From Mycogone perniciosa (lineage: Eukaryota; Ascomycota; Sordariomycetes; Hypocreales; Hypocreaceae): DNA of 64,000 nucleotides. The notes under the pieces are model-generated. The model worked only from the letters and a program-made list of their open reading frames with translations. It searched no databases and was not told the DNA's origin. Shown piece by piece: positions 1-12,709 of the stretch. Position numbers and translations under genes: made by a program. Position 1 is the stretch's first letter. Every line of letters begins with the position of its first letter. The stretch is taken from assembly GCA_025331125.1 (NCBI GenBank), contig JAOALB010000124.1:101533-165532 (forward strand), read 5' to 3'.

Positions 1-3000
1 ACAGAATTCCAAACCTGTGGCAGAATCTACCTCCTTCTGACCCTGCTTCGGAGTCGACATGTCTGTTTCCTCGTGCACAGTATCGTCTTTGGATAACCCA
101 TTACCGTTTACGTTGTTGCCAGCTGTTGCCTCGCATGCTTCCGTGGCAGTCCTCTCCGAACAAGAATCGTTGGCAAGCGTCTTGACGTCATCGAGCACTT
201 TCACAGTGTCGACATTGTCTTGCGGTTTGAGGAAAATTTGTTTCGACCATAAGTCCGCGTATCGTCCGTTGGCAATGACGAGTTCGCTGTGAGTACCTTG
301 CTCAATGATCTTGCCTTGCTCGACGACAACAATGCGGTCCGCGTTCATGATTGTTGAAAGACGATGACTAATGGTGTGTGAGCCTCGTTCAGAATCGACG
401 ACACAAAACCAACTTACGCTACGATAAAGGTCGTACGGCCTTGACAGAGTCTCTTGAAGGAGCGTTGAATTTGTTGCTCCGTATCCGTGTCAACAGCACT
501 TGTAGCCTCATCCAGAAGAACAATATCTGGCTGCTTCAATATTGCTCGAGCAATTGCCACCCGCTGGAGTTCGCCACCGGAGAGTTTCCTACGGCGGTTA
601 GTTGCCATCCATTTTAGACAAGGTTGCTTTGGCACTCACACTCCACGCTCGCCAACGCGCGTTTCGTAGCCTACGATTTAGTTAGCCAACAGGGGATGAC
701 GGAATGATACGCCAGTAACTCACCGTCAGTAAAGCCCAAGATCTTATCGTGTATACTAGCGGCCCGGCACGCATCGTAGACTTCCTCGTCAGTTGCAGTA
801 ATTCTGCCATAGCGGACATTGTTCATGATGGTGTCGTCGAAAAGAATGGGGCTTTGGGGCACGATCCCAATACGATCACGGAGACTGTGGGATATTAGAC
901 TTGCCTCTTTGATGAGCCAAAAATACCCATGCTTGAGACTCACCTAAAGAGGTCAACCTCACGAATGTCCTGACCATCAATCCGAATGCTACCCGATGTG
1001 ACATCGTAGAATCGATCCAGAAGTTTTAGGATTGTCGATTTGCCCGCTCCGGTTGCCCCCACAAAGGCCACGGTCATACCTGCAGGAACATGCAGGTTGA
1101 TAGTGTTGATGATGTCTTTCTGCTTGTCGTAACTGAAACGCACATCGTTGAATTTTACCTCCCCAGAGATAAACTTGAGAGGTCGCGCTCCTTTCCGATT
1201 CTCGACTGAAGGCTTGGTTTTCATGACATCTAGGAGTCGCTCAGCATCAATAAAGTCATCGCTCATATTCTTGCCTAGCCTGGCAAAGAATTGCAGCGGC
1301 GAGGTGAGTTGTGCCCAATACATGAGGAGCATAGCAAATTGTCCAGAGGTTGCCTGTCCACTATTGATGCGGTAGACAGCCAGGAATGCACTTGCCATGA
1401 GGCCCGCTGTGAGCACAATTGTCTGGAAGGCAATCGACACATACCAGCTCATAACGTACTGTTGCTCCTTAAGCCAACGATTCGTCACAGCATCGGCATG
1501 CCTGTTATCCTCAAACCCAATCTGGTTGAAAGCACTAACGGTCTGCCAGCCGATCAAGCCAGAGTGCCGGATGTAGTACTCTTGATACATAGCATTGATG
1601 CGTTTTCGACTGGCTGACTTGGATTCCGCGACGAGTCGGGTGGCGAAGACAATGAAGATGGTTCCGGTTGCCACCGTGATCAATCCTTCGTATGGTCCAA
1701 AGGTGATGGAGAGATAGACGACGGCGATGCACATGTCAACCAACATGGGAACTGCTTGAAGTAAGATGCTTTCAACGGCATTCGAAACTGCGCTCCCGCC
1801 CTGAATAGCCATCAACATGTCTGAAGAGCTTTTGGAATCGTGGAAGTCGGCAGACAGGTGCATCATGTGTGAATATGAGGCCCGAGTGAGAGCATCTTGG
1901 GAGTAGTACTTGACGGGAACCCACAACCATTGACGGATAAGCTCAATGCCAGACTCAGAGGCTGCCAAACGGAGAAGCGCGAAGATCATTACGGCAATCC
2001 ATGGGTTCCCTGAGCCCACGCCACTCAGGGTATCCATTATGATGCCTGTTTGCCGCGGGATGAGGAGGTGTAGGGCGTTTGAAGCCAAAAGGCAAACTGC
2101 AACGGCCGCAGCGCGAAGCTGTAGACTGCGGTTTCCGACTGGCCAAACGTAGGGAAACAAGATCTTAGTCAAGTCAGCATCATCTAGCTCCCGAAAAGCC
2201 CGGAAAGGAGAACACGCACCATGAAACCCTTCGTATACTCGAACCAATTTCCACCCTCCTCAAGCCGCTTTTCCATGTTTTCACGAGCCTCCCTTTCTCT
2301 TCGCTCCCAACTGTACTCGGGATTGTCATCGGAATCCTCCTCATTTTGTGTGGTTGATCCATATCCAGATGTAGTTGGATTTTTAGTTTGACCTTGGGAC
2401 GTTGTCGACTGATCATTGTCAGGTTTGGGCAGCAGTGACTCCCTTTCCTGATCTGAAGCTGGTGGGTTGGCCCCAATCCATAGACCGAGGCAGGTCCAAA
2501 CAACCAAAATAATCAATGAAGCCAACCTTAGACCAAGGACTGCGATATGAACAATTCCATATGCGTTGAGTGAAACACGGCTGGACTTGATGGAGGTGAG
2601 GATGGCGATGAGAAGCTCAAAAAAAAGAGCAATGAACCATGACCCACGGAACGGGTACCATACGACGGATTCGGACTCAACAAGTCGAATAAGCAGGATA
2701 CCGAATACGAGAATGCATGATAAATGATTAATGACAATGTGCTCCTCGGGAGTCCGCTTCTCGACGGTTGACTGCACACAGACGACGACAAGCTGAGCAA
2801 GATAGGTAGATAGGAAGAAGCCGAGGATTACTGCGACGGCTTGTCGACCAGGACGCTCGGACTGTGTGCTTTTGGCGCTCTTGAGACCCTGGAGAGTGCA
2901 GGTTGCAATGAGAGACGAGGCGAGGAAATAAAGGAAGACGACGGCCGGGTAGAGGTAGTCGAGTGCCTCAAGGACAATGTCCCTGCTGGCGGAGACGCCC

Positions 3001-3002
3001 AT
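1..3002 (-). CDS. hmt1: HMT1-like vacuolar half-type ABC transporter, C-terminus cut by window edge
   Basis: The start is the ATG at 3002. I place exons at 3002-2220, 2163-944, 884-724, 670-640, 588-418 and 367-1; all five introns are GT-AG, 50-59 nt, and keep frame. About 910 residues are visible. An N-terminal domain of hydrophobic segments (about residues 15-190) and a polar linker precede a six-helix ABC membrane domain. The nucleotide-binding domain shows Walker A GATGAGKST, signature LSGGE, Walker B IVLLDEATSAVD and H-loop HRLST, all intact. An extra N-terminal membrane domain before a half transporter is the layout of fungal Hmt1, which moves heavy metals or metal-thiol conjugates into the vacuole. 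The acidic tail still reads open at base 1, so the stop lies outside. Family is secure; substrate is inferred. Confidence 0.9.
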
Positions 3003-3354
3003 CTCAGGCCAAGCGCTTGATCCTGAGGTCCTTAGTCAGAGAGGTGGCTTAGTGCTCCGGGAAATCCGGTCTAAGATGAAGATCAAGTAGGTCAAGGTCA
3101 CGATAGGGAGACGGGAGAGAGGCGGCCCAGCAAGTTGGCAGGAGGCTGCTGTCGGGTTGATACGAGAGCCTGGAACTTGAAAGACGGGACACACACGGGA
3201 GAGGAGATTCCAGACCAAGACGGGAGCCAGAGTGAGACCTCAGGTGGGCGAATGGACGATAAAGAGAGCGGGATGGAAAATGGAGTGTCGTACGCGTCCG
3301 TTGTGCGCCTTCGGAATGGCAGACGGCAGATTTGGTGGTGTGAAGAACAGTAAT

Positions 3355-3378
3355 GGGAGAGGAGAGGAGAGGAGAGGA
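3355..3378. repeat. GGAGA pentanucleotide tract
   Basis: About five tandem GGAGA units are visible in the leader region of the ABC transporter gene. It is a simple sequence repeat with no coding role. Confidence 0.8.
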
Positions 3379-3562
3379 GTAAGAGGCAAAGAGGTGAGAA
3401 GAATGATCGCGACTTGACGCAGAAGGTCCGGAGCAGAGGAGCTACTGGACCTCCCTCGTGAAAGAGCCGAGACGCAAGCGGTAGGCGTAATGACGATGGG
3501 CAAGTGCTGCTGACAATGACGAAGATGATGGCGATGGTAGAGAGAGCGAGGATATTTAGGAA

Positions 3563-3566
<4 letters not shown>

Positions 3567-3597
<31 letters not shown>
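3567..3597. repeat. (GA)n microsatellite
   Basis: About fifteen uninterrupted GA units lie some 570 bp upstream of the HMT1-like start. Such tracts in fungal promoters are often length-polymorphic. Confidence 0.95.
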
Positions 3598-3599
<2 letters not shown>

Positions 3600-3750
3600 A
3601 GAGAAGAGAGCCAGAGAGGGAGAAAGCGCGCGCGCACGCTATCTTCGTCTGCTTCGTCTCTGTCCCCGTCTGCGTTCTGTCTCTCGTTTGCCCTAGGCCC
3701 TCTTTGTCCTTATTTTATCCACCGCCGTACATGGAGTGAATGACACAAAA

Positions 3751-6700
3751 GCGACCGGCCCCAGACTGGGCAAGTGGAGGGTTTGGGATTTCGGCCTCGC
3801 CATCGCGTGTACATACACAGGTAGGCTTTTTTGTGCTCCGTGGCTGTTCTTCTTGCTTGGGTTGAAGCTGCTTAGTTAGGTGTTGTGTGGAGGCGCACAC
3901 TTGGGCTTCTCCGATTTGGCCCCGTTTTGCGTGGCCCCCTTGTCATGCCATGTACATACTAATGTACGTACTCCGGATGTACTCAGTAGCTGTACGAAGT
4001 ACTTCTAGTACTTCGAGCTGTGTAGGTACTAACGAAGTGGGAGCAGCTTCAGGTCGGTGAACTAGGTCTTGGACTGTGCATTGAGACAGCAAATAGCATC
4101 CGTACCTATTTACGAGTACGCTGATAGTACTTTGTACATGGACTGGACCTGTTGCAGACTCTTGCAATTGCATCCTCTTTGATTGGTTCTGTTGAGCGGC
4201 TCTGGGACGATTTGCCACATAATAATAATAATAATAATAATACTAGATAGTACTTCGTACTTCGTACTTCATAGATAATGGAAAGAGAATGAATCAAGCG
4301 AGGGCAATTCGAATCAGTCGCCCGCATCAGCTTCGGGCTCTAAAAGCCGCCGTCGACTTTGCTCGTACAGAATGGGCATCAGGGAACATTAGACTTGTTG
4401 GACCAGGCAGCCTTGTCGGTTTGTCACTGCTGGGCTGGAGTCGGCAGATAAAGCACCCAGGATCTTGGTAAACGCTGCCTATTTAAACCCCGTTTAGGCA
4501 TTCCTCGGACCGGGCTTTTGTTACTCATAGGGACTCCGTATTTATTTATGTTTTTGATCTCATCTCTAGGCAGGATTATCCTTGAAGTATTTCAGAAAAG
4601 CATGTATTTTAAAAGCTGGAAAGAAGAATCAAGCAGCATAGAACTCTTATAATAAAACAAACACCGGATTGTTAGCTTTGTAGCAGAACCCTCCTAACGA
4701 ATCACATTCATGGCCTGGCGCCCTCTTCCATCTCCAGGCGCAGAACGAGGCTGCAAATATTCCCTACAGGGGCTGCTAGCTACCTAAGACAGAGACCCCT
4801 GCTAGCAGCGTCACCATGTGCTGGGACTTCGGAAGGCTGGAAGTACTCCTCCGTAGGTACTGCTCCTCGTACGAGTACTGGTACCTCGTACTGCTGAACG
4901 TGAGCAGTAGCAAAGCGCTTCTAACGGCGTCTCCGACTGCCCGGGAGCATGTAAGCCTATAATTATAATGAAAATTATAATATTTATTAGTATGCTATTT
5001 CGCATCTTACGTGTAAGAATGTATGCCGGAATAAAGATATTCTGTTGGTCATAACACTCTTCTTTTTCTTGTTATAAGTACTACAAGTACTAGTACCTAT
5101 AGTACTACTACTAGTGCGATAAAAGTGGGACAGGGCTAGCCACATGGTGCCAAGCCCCAGACCCATGAACTTCTCGTTCGCCCCCAAAGGAACACGATCT
5201 TCCCACCAATCTTGCATTGCAGCCATTATTTCTCAATCCTGTCTTTCAACCTTCTCCATCGAAAGGTCAAGTTCACCTCGAGTACTTCGTACAGCCCAGA
5301 TCCAACCATTGGGCCCTTCGTGCTTTGCACGTGGTCCAATTCACCGGTCCAATGGCTGCTACAGCCACACCGTTGATATCAGCCCAACGGTCATTAGGCC
5401 ATCGAAGCGTTCTCTAGAGGCGTCTAGCTTACAGACGGACAGACTGGAACAGCGACGACAACAGCCAGCTCCAGCGTGTATGTGGTTGTGCCTGATTATC
5501 GCTATCCTCCAACAGACGACAATGACAATGGAGCCACGAGGTTACCAGACCGTGACACATGATCGACCGTCCAAGCCTACCTCTCTGACAAGGGGGGGCT
5601 GAACGGTTGGCTGGTTGGGCGAATCCATCGGGACAAGCATCCTATTAATACTGCATTGCATGACCTCCGCACACGCACGCCATTATCGAATCGATCTCAT
5701 CGGAGCCCCCTAGGATCAACTTAAAAAACCCACCGGGTACTCCTCTGGCACGTCCGAATGGGGCGAAGAGAGATGTATGGGTATGGGTATGTGGTCTGAT
5801 GGTCAGACATTGCACTCCACCAGACTCCTATAAAACAGCCAAAAACTTGAAACACTGTCACAGACACGCAACAAATCACAACAACAAAACACCGCTCTTC
5901 CTCTCTCTCAGCAGGAGCCAAACCGGATCGTCAGCCGACCAGGGAGGCCCCTCTCACCGCTAAATTATCCGTCAGTCTAAACGCTAGAATATTCTGGGGT
6001 GGGTTGCACTTCCTCCTGCATCTGCAGCGATGCATCCCCAATCTCACCACCCGCTTGGCTTCGATATATCATCCTCGGAGAAGGCAGCACAAACGACAAT
6101 TACAACAATTCTTTGGTTCAGAGTCCGAAGACCGAAGCCCATCGGGTTTCTCCTTCAAGCCACACCTCACCTTGTATCCAATCGACGGTGAGTGACGACA
6201 ACTAAGCCACGTTTTTTATCCCGACCGGAAACACAAACATAATAATGTCCACCTCATTGGGAAGTCCCATCCATGCTCTTATCTCCAAAACTCAACATAA
6301 AAATCTTCAACCCAAAGTCCACTTCGCTTGCTCTCGCCTCTTCAGCTCTCTAGCACCAATCCAGGAGCTTCCTCAATATACCGTCTTCACCATCGACGCC
6401 TTTTTCTCTCTTAGCTGAGCGAAAGCTCACGCGCACATGAATCATGGCCTTCAAGTCCTGACATCATGTACGAGTTACCTTCCCCAAGCCCCCGATCTTG
6501 GCACCGATCTGTCAGTGGCCAAACAAGTTCCCCAAAACTCGGAAATCTTCCACACCCACATTCGCTGTATGTAATTCGTACGGACTGCTACGACTACTAG
6601 CAGACAGGATATGGCTAGAGAACCAACCTCTCGTGATTGGCTACGGCTCACTTCCGATGACAAGGATCATGCGTTCCAGCTCTCCCAGCTTGTCGACCCT

Positions 6701-8246
6701 ACTCGGACATCTTGTCGTGTCCGATGGCCCATGCCTCTAAGCTCTATTCGTCCATCTCCTCGATCTTCGATCCGAGTCTATTCATCTTATTACTGCTCAG
6801 AACGCCAAGAGCAGTAAATCCAGATGGAGGTGTAGATCCGGGCTGCTTATCCTCATTACCACTCATATCCCCATTCCCATTCCCACTCCCCCCATGATAT
6901 AAAAAAGGAAAACACTCCCCCCCCGGGAGGCCCGAGAATTTGGGAAATGTAACGGAGACGTCGACTTGACGGCAGCATTACCACATCAGCTGCTCTGCTT
7001 ATGCCAGCCTCTCACTTAAAACAAACGAGGTTACAATGGGGGTCTTTTCCCACATACTATCGAGCCATTCTTGAGCCACCATTGGGTGCGCAAAAATATT
7101 GGGGTGGGTACTTTATTAGGAGCTTTCTCTCCGGCTTTAATTTCTTGACACATATCGCCTGCAGACAATGCCTACAGTTGATTCATGTGGTCAAATATGT
7201 AGCAGACATGCTCTCGTAACTCAGTTAAAGCCGTTGTTTCCTCGTCTAAGTAAAACGAGACAACTCTTCACGGTATAGCCATAGCCCCATTTCGATAGTC
7301 TGACGTAAAAATCCATACGACCACCTTTGTAAACAAGACCCCAATTGTATAAGTGTACCCGTCCATCCATCTGCCTATTTCCCCGTCCTTCACACAAATT
7401 CGTGTCCCTGCGATAATACATCGGGATTACGCCCCGTCTAACACGGAGACAAACACCTCCAAATCAACTTGTGATTCAAGGTAAACGAAGAAACCCTTGA
7501 AGAATGCATGTCCTCGCAGCAACTCCTAGCTAACCACTGCTCAACAACACATACACTATGCAGTCACCGCGTTTTCTCTAGCCGTTTCCAGGGACTCGGG
7601 GAACACAAGATGCACAACGTACATTCCTATTGCCCAAATGGGGATGGGGAATGGGTTGAAAGGGTTGAGTCAATACACTGGCTCCTCCAACGATAGCCTA
7701 CGTCGAATCGCGAACCACAGCGAGACCCAGCGGCGAATATATTTTCAATCCCGTGCAGTAACTCGTTCGAACATGTATTTGGATTCGATAAGGCTTGAGT
7801 CTTATTGAAGTTGGCTAAGGCACAATATGCCCTGGGTTTTATGTGGTGTTACGTTACACGCAGTTCAACATGCCGATAGTCCAGTGGCAACCACGGCACC
7901 CCAAATCTCAAGTTGAAAGGCTGGCGTACTGTCAAGGTATGCCACCAAAAAGCAGTGCATTGCGACTGGATTCATCATAAAGTCATCCATTGGCCATCTG
8001 ATCGTCGCCTCAATCTGTCAGCCTATCCACTTGGCCCACCCCTGTTTGGGGTTGCTGCCTCGCTAAGAACCAAGAAGCCATAACAAATCGAGGCCCTTTT
8101 TAAATACTCAAAGGGGACGTGGAGAAGGGCAAAAGAAACATACCGAAGCAGCAGTCTTCGGTGCGCTGGGAAGCCTGCCTCATAAAAAGGTCATCACCAT
8201 CATCAGCATTGTCGGCATTGTCAGCATCATCACATTCTTGCTTCTT
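3751..8246. other. Gene-poor 4.5 kb with no convincing protein gene
   Basis: No frame here shows a recognisable domain or a long codon-biased run. It holds GTAC-rich tracts near 3950-4030, 4240-4270 and 4850-5130, a TAA microsatellite, and a promoter-like stretch near 5829 (TATAAAA followed by A/C- and CT-rich sequence) with only short frames behind it, such as a 57-codon frame at 6244. A minus-strand frame starting at 5226 reads MAAMQDWWEDRVPLG for about 40 protein-like residues before entering a GTAC-rich tract. An unannotated small gene or noncoding transcript is possible but unproven. Confidence 0.4.
4219..4242. repeat. (TAA)n microsatellite
   Basis: About eight tandem AAT/TAA units run straight into a palindromic AGTACTTCGTACTTC tract. 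Confidence 0.9.
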
Positions 8247-9062
8247 CTAACTCAAGTCGCATATATAATTCTCGTCCATAAAACCCGAAAGGCTATTCTC
8301 TTCCGGCATCTGCTGGGCAAAAAAAGACGAACTCGAAGCACCCGGAACATCCGGCACTGCTTCCATTGCGAGAGGGTGGATTCTGGACAGGTCATTTTGC
8401 AGCATGGTCGTGGCGACTGGCTGTTCGAACGCGTTGGTGTACGGGATAGTCGTGTATTCATCGTTGGACCTCGGTATGCTCTGCGAACTGCCATGGATAT
8501 CGCCACATGAGCCCATGTTGTCTGCAAAAGTCGGATTCCCATGAGTTTTAGAAGACGAAGATGCGATGAACATTCCATCGACAGACTTCCTTGCTTCACC
8601 CGCGATGTACCTCTGTATTAATTCACAGTTGCAATTTGTGTGGAGGAGGAGCTGCGACTTGAGGTTATGGACCTCCTCGGAGAGGTAATTGAAGCATGAG
8701 GATAGATGACGATGTTGCTCCTCCATAACTCGCCCGCGGGATGCAAGCTCGGAGGCCTCGCCACGTTTACGTCTGCGACACTTCGTTGCTGCCACTCGAT
8801 TACGCTCGAGAGTGCGGCGACGATGCACATCGTTGTTCCCTCCGCCCTCGTGTTCAAAGTCTTCGTCCTCGACGGAGTTCTCTGTGACGTCTTCCATGTC
8901 GTCGAAAAATTGATCCTCCTCGAAGTTACCTCGTTGAAACGTCTCGGAATCCATTCTCGAGCCTTGCGAATACCCGCGAGCGTGCTTCTTTGGCAACAGT
9001 GTGGATTCCTGGCGGCGTTTCCGGCTAGGTTGGTTCTTCAAATTGGTCGAGTTGGAACCCAT
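8247..9062 (-). CDS. bZIP transcription factor, ATF/CREB-like
   Basis: This is a single 271-residue frame starting at the ATG at 9062. Residues 13-27 are basic. Residues 50-75 are acidic. The bZIP spans about 81-140: the basic region has N88, A91, A92, C95 and R96 in the NxxAAxxCR pattern, and the zipper heptads carry L106, M113, L120, L127 and L134. A cysteine-containing segment (CNCELIQRYI, about 144-153) follows, as in fungal AtfA/AtfB stress regulators. The C-terminal half is Ser-rich. It should bind CRE-like sites as a dimer in the nucleus. It is shorter than typical AtfA, which usually has about 500 residues with N-terminal stress domains. It could belong to another small ATF clade, so no symbol is given. 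Confidence 0.85.
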   Translation of the reverse strand: MGSNSTNLKNQPSRKRRQESTLLPKKHARGYSQGSRMDSETFQRGNFEEDQFFDDMEDVTENSVEDEDFEHEGGGNNDVHRRRTLERNRVAATKCRRRKRGEASELASRGRVMEEQHRHLSSCFNYLSEEVHNLKSQLLLHTNCNCELIQRYIAGEARKSVDGMFIASSSSKTHGNPTFADNMGSCGDIHGSSQSIPRSNDEYTTIPYTNAFEQPVATTMLQNDLSRIHPLAMEAVPDVPGASSSSFFAQQMPEENSLSGFMDENYICDLS

Positions 9063-12000
9063 CTAGGGCTGCTCACTCGGACTTGTGTCGGATGGAGATG
9101 TATTGCCAAAAACAACAATGCTTCATGGACTTTGCTCTGGTGTTTTTGCCTCTTCGAAGTGGCGGACGGTATGTATGGTGGAAAAGCGGACGCCCGTCAT
9201 CTGTATCGTTGAGGGGCTGGCTGGCTGGTCATCAATGCAGGCTCCTCCTATTCGGAAGCCCGGGGGTTCAAGTTAATTGGGGAAATAGACGGGACAGTAT
9301 ATGTGCATTGAGGACTGTGTGTCGAAGACAAGAAGCAGCCGTTGGAGGCCCCAACAAACTGGACAGAGGAGTCGTCCTCACCATCAGATGATGTTTGCCT
9401 GAAAGCAGCGGGATGGAATTGAGATCACAGCTACTGGCTGGGTAGTGCAGCAGTCGAATTCAGCAGGGGGGATCTTTTTTTGCGATGCCGGGGGATCAAG
9501 GAGCAGTGTTGAACTCTGGGCCGACTTCGCAGGATATTTGTTGGGACATGAGTTGACAGCCTCCCTCACAAAAGGCAGAGTCGAGTCGTCGAGCAGCTCC
9601 CACAAGCCAGATCAGACAGCATAGCGTATGCTGAGAAGCTGCGATGATCAATTCATGATTGCCTTCACGAACGAGCCTGATTGCTACTTGCTCGGAAAGC
9701 GTGTCTTGTCCGGACCGAGTGTTGTATTGTGATAAGGTGTGATGGTGGCAACAGCCAGGTTGAAAGCCACAGTGTGCATTCGAAGACAATCAGCGCGCTA
9801 CGACAACAGCCAGGGATTTACTCCAAAATCCCATTCGCAGAATCGATAAGGAGTGGGCATAATTAGGGCAGCATTGCCTACTTCGTACAGTCGCCCTGCC
9901 TGAGCACACATACATACATACCAAGGAAATTCAGCCAACCTGGGGATTTCACCTTACCTCCACTTACAAGAGCCATCACGATACGTCAGATAAACACAAT
10001 ACCATATTTACCGCTTTGTTTTCGATTTAACGAGACATAGAAGACAACGGGCTTTGATGGGCCTTTTTTAATTCCCGTCCTTAGGTAAGTGTTCTTCCCC
10101 AAACCCTGGCTCGGGGATCAAAGGAGAGCTAAGCTCACACCACCACTTCGGACATTTAGACTTCATCTAAGTAATTGGTGAATCTTGATGCTATGTTAAT
10201 TATAAATTAGTGAGCCAATAATACGGAGGATTCTCCGATGGAGGCGATTGGTCATGTCATATGTTAGCGAGGGTGCACTCAGAAGCGCTCCAAACATGCT
10301 ACGGCTTCTCGATGCATCAGAAAGCCTCCTGATGCATCAATCATTCAGCTTGTTCTTTCAAGTAATCTGCAGCAACCTGCAGTATCATGTGCGAAACTCA
10401 TATTGTACGGTGGTTGCTGCAACAATTCTCCCGACATCCGGTCAGCCGTCACTTATCTGAAGCCGGTGAGTGGTGACATCAAGTGGCGTTTTCATGGTTC
10501 CAATTGGCCAAGCAATCACCTCTGCCTATGAAGATACGAATAGATTACTTTGCGGACAAGGGATCCATCGGTTCGTGGTCTCAAGCAGCAGGCTCCAACC
10601 CTGGGACTTGGTCTTCTGTGTTACGCAATTGCGGCTAGCCTACGGAGTACTTGTTAAACGAAGAAAGCCCTGAAGTCGCTTCACATATCTAGACGTGGAT
10701 ATGCTTTTGAAGAGGCCAGCCATGTTGCCACTTTTTATGGAGAAGAGCAAAGTGGCACTCAGGAGGCGTCTTGTTAACAAGTCCCATCGAGAGGAGCATC
10801 CCACAGATGTGATAATGCTATTGCAGCCAAGGAGCCATTTCCGCGAATTTCTCGATCTTATCCTGTTGATGGGGTTGCATGCCTCGAAGCTGACACGGAA
10901 TACCACAAAAGGTCATAGTATCCACAAATTCCCGACAATGGGAGACAGAGAATGTCACATTCATTTCTCCTCACCTCAGGAGGTTCGATAGTTGTGTTAT
11001 CATGGACAACCACGGCCCCACCGACGACAGCCGACTATGTCTCCAGCTCCTACCTCGGGCCGTATCTGTTTGCCACAAATCTGCCTGGAATGGTCCGCGG
11101 TGATGCCATCAATTCATGCTGGTTTCACGGCGTGCAGAGCTGCTCCAGTTGTCCCGCTTGCCTCGCTCGGTCACCGTGTTGATACCGAGCTGCTCCATAC
11201 ATTTACCAAGCGGACATGAGGGTCTTGGAATGGCTTAGTCTCTCATGCAAGTTTCAAGTCTATGCAGATAGTCTCTTTGTCAGGAGAAGTCAACAAAGTA
11301 CGTGTGGCCCTCCTTGTACGAAGTGCGAAGTAGCAAGATGGGGTTTATCCCGACATTGAACGTCACCAGCGTCTGGAAATCCAAGCTTGCCGCGGGCCAT
11401 ATCGCCTGACCTCTGCCAGGATTCCTGGTCCATCATGATGGAGCGGGGTCTGATATCAACCGTTGGAAACGTGTTGTGGTATCAGCAGCACCCGCTCAAC
11501 CGGCAGATATTGACTGGCCATTGTTGAACCGAACCCGCACGGCTCCGCGTATCTTCGTTTCCCTCGGTGTAAATGTGGAATCGCTCCTTATTACCGAATG
11601 TGGATGTTATGTTCCAATATGGTGGATCTGGCGGTTTCTTCCATCGTGATCGAACCCCCAATGAGTGATCATATCCTTCGGTGCAGATTCTTGCATTCCA
11701 CAGTTGCTCCACGACGACCACAACGCCTATGATACAGTTGGCTATGCATACGGATGGTTCGAGAGGATAGCGTCGGAACTGGCCAGATACATGTCTGACC
11801 TTAGTCCGCGAGATGCTTCATGGCGACCTCGGCATTGACGGGGAAATATGGACCGTGGAGTCCACCAACCAACCACAGAGCCGCAATTCGAAATGGTATG
11901 CTAGCCGATCACAAAATTAATGTAAGTTGAGCAGTGTCCGAATAGATATATTGGTGGATAATGCTGAATTTATCCAGGGCCTGAATTCATCGGGGTAATC

Positions 12001-12657
12001 TCATGGGGGGCAGGCAGGTAGATACTACTGATAGAGAGATAGTGAGATCGATCTACTCTGTATAGAGTAGAGCGTCAGCTAATATTAGCAGCCAAAAAGC
12101 TCTGTTTCGTCATCACTCACCAGCTCAGGGCGGTACCAAACGCACGGTTCCATCCAGGGCGGCATTTGCGCGGCCGCAATGACAATATAGACCACGTGGT
12201 TGGATGAATCGTACAGCCTTTTTCTTTAATGCGGAATTAAGAATTTCTCTTCAAGACTCTCTGCTAATTAGTATTTCAGGTCTCCCCCACACAGAATCTG
12301 GGGATATACCTGTTTTGGATATGCGCGGCGGCACTAACCTTGAGACAACGCCCCCAATCTGGAAATGCCGCCGTTAGCAGTTCCACAAGGGCACCAGATT
12401 TTCCTCCACGGTTGACCCATATGGAAATCAGGAATCCGCCTATTGTGATGGCGAGTATTCTGACGTAAAATGGTCATTCGGACGGTATGGCGCGTGGCGG
12501 GAGAAAGCTCGGCGATGGCAATGGGGGATGGATAAAGTACTTAAAAGGGCACAGGCCGCCAGTTGTCGAGGCCTGGTCGTGATATCGCCAATATTCAAAG
12601 ACGCCATTCAAGTGCTGATAGCTGCGGCGAATTTGGCATCTTTGTTGAATTTATTTT
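9063..12657. other. Long intergenic region between the bZIP gene and the inositol oxygenase gene
   Basis: The first kilobase is upstream sequence of the minus-strand bZIP gene, and the last few hundred bases are upstream of the inositol oxygenase gene. I found no gene between them. Short inverted repeats occur, for example CTACTCTGTATAGAGTAG near 12053. The direct repeat GATGCATCA occurs twice near 10310-10340. Confidence 0.45.
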
Positions 12658-12663
12658 TATAAA
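12658..12663 (+). promoter_or_regulatory. TATA-like box of the inositol oxygenase gene
   Basis: TATAAA lies 47 bp before the ATG at 12710 and is followed by a pyrimidine-rich leader ending CATCAAAC before the ATG, a typical arrangement for well-expressed fungal genes. Position alone supports the call. Confidence 0.5.
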
Positions 12664-12709
12664 GTAGAAAGACTTTTACTTCCCCTATAACCTACTCTCA
12701 TCATCAAAC

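Larger units (their letters stand above)
3003..3750. promoter_or_regulatory. Upstream/leader region of the ABC transporter gene
   Basis: This stretch lies directly upstream of the HMT1-like start and contains no convincing gene. On the plus strand it is strongly purine-rich (GGAGA and GA runs), which is a pyrimidine-rich strand in the direction of the transporter gene, as is common in fungal leaders. Open frames here are products of the low-complexity composition. Confidence 0.45.

Noticed and set aside
11640..11670. GGTTCGATC on the minus strand, resembling a tRNA T-loop
   Set aside because: Flanking bases cannot form the T stem and there is no A-box upstream.
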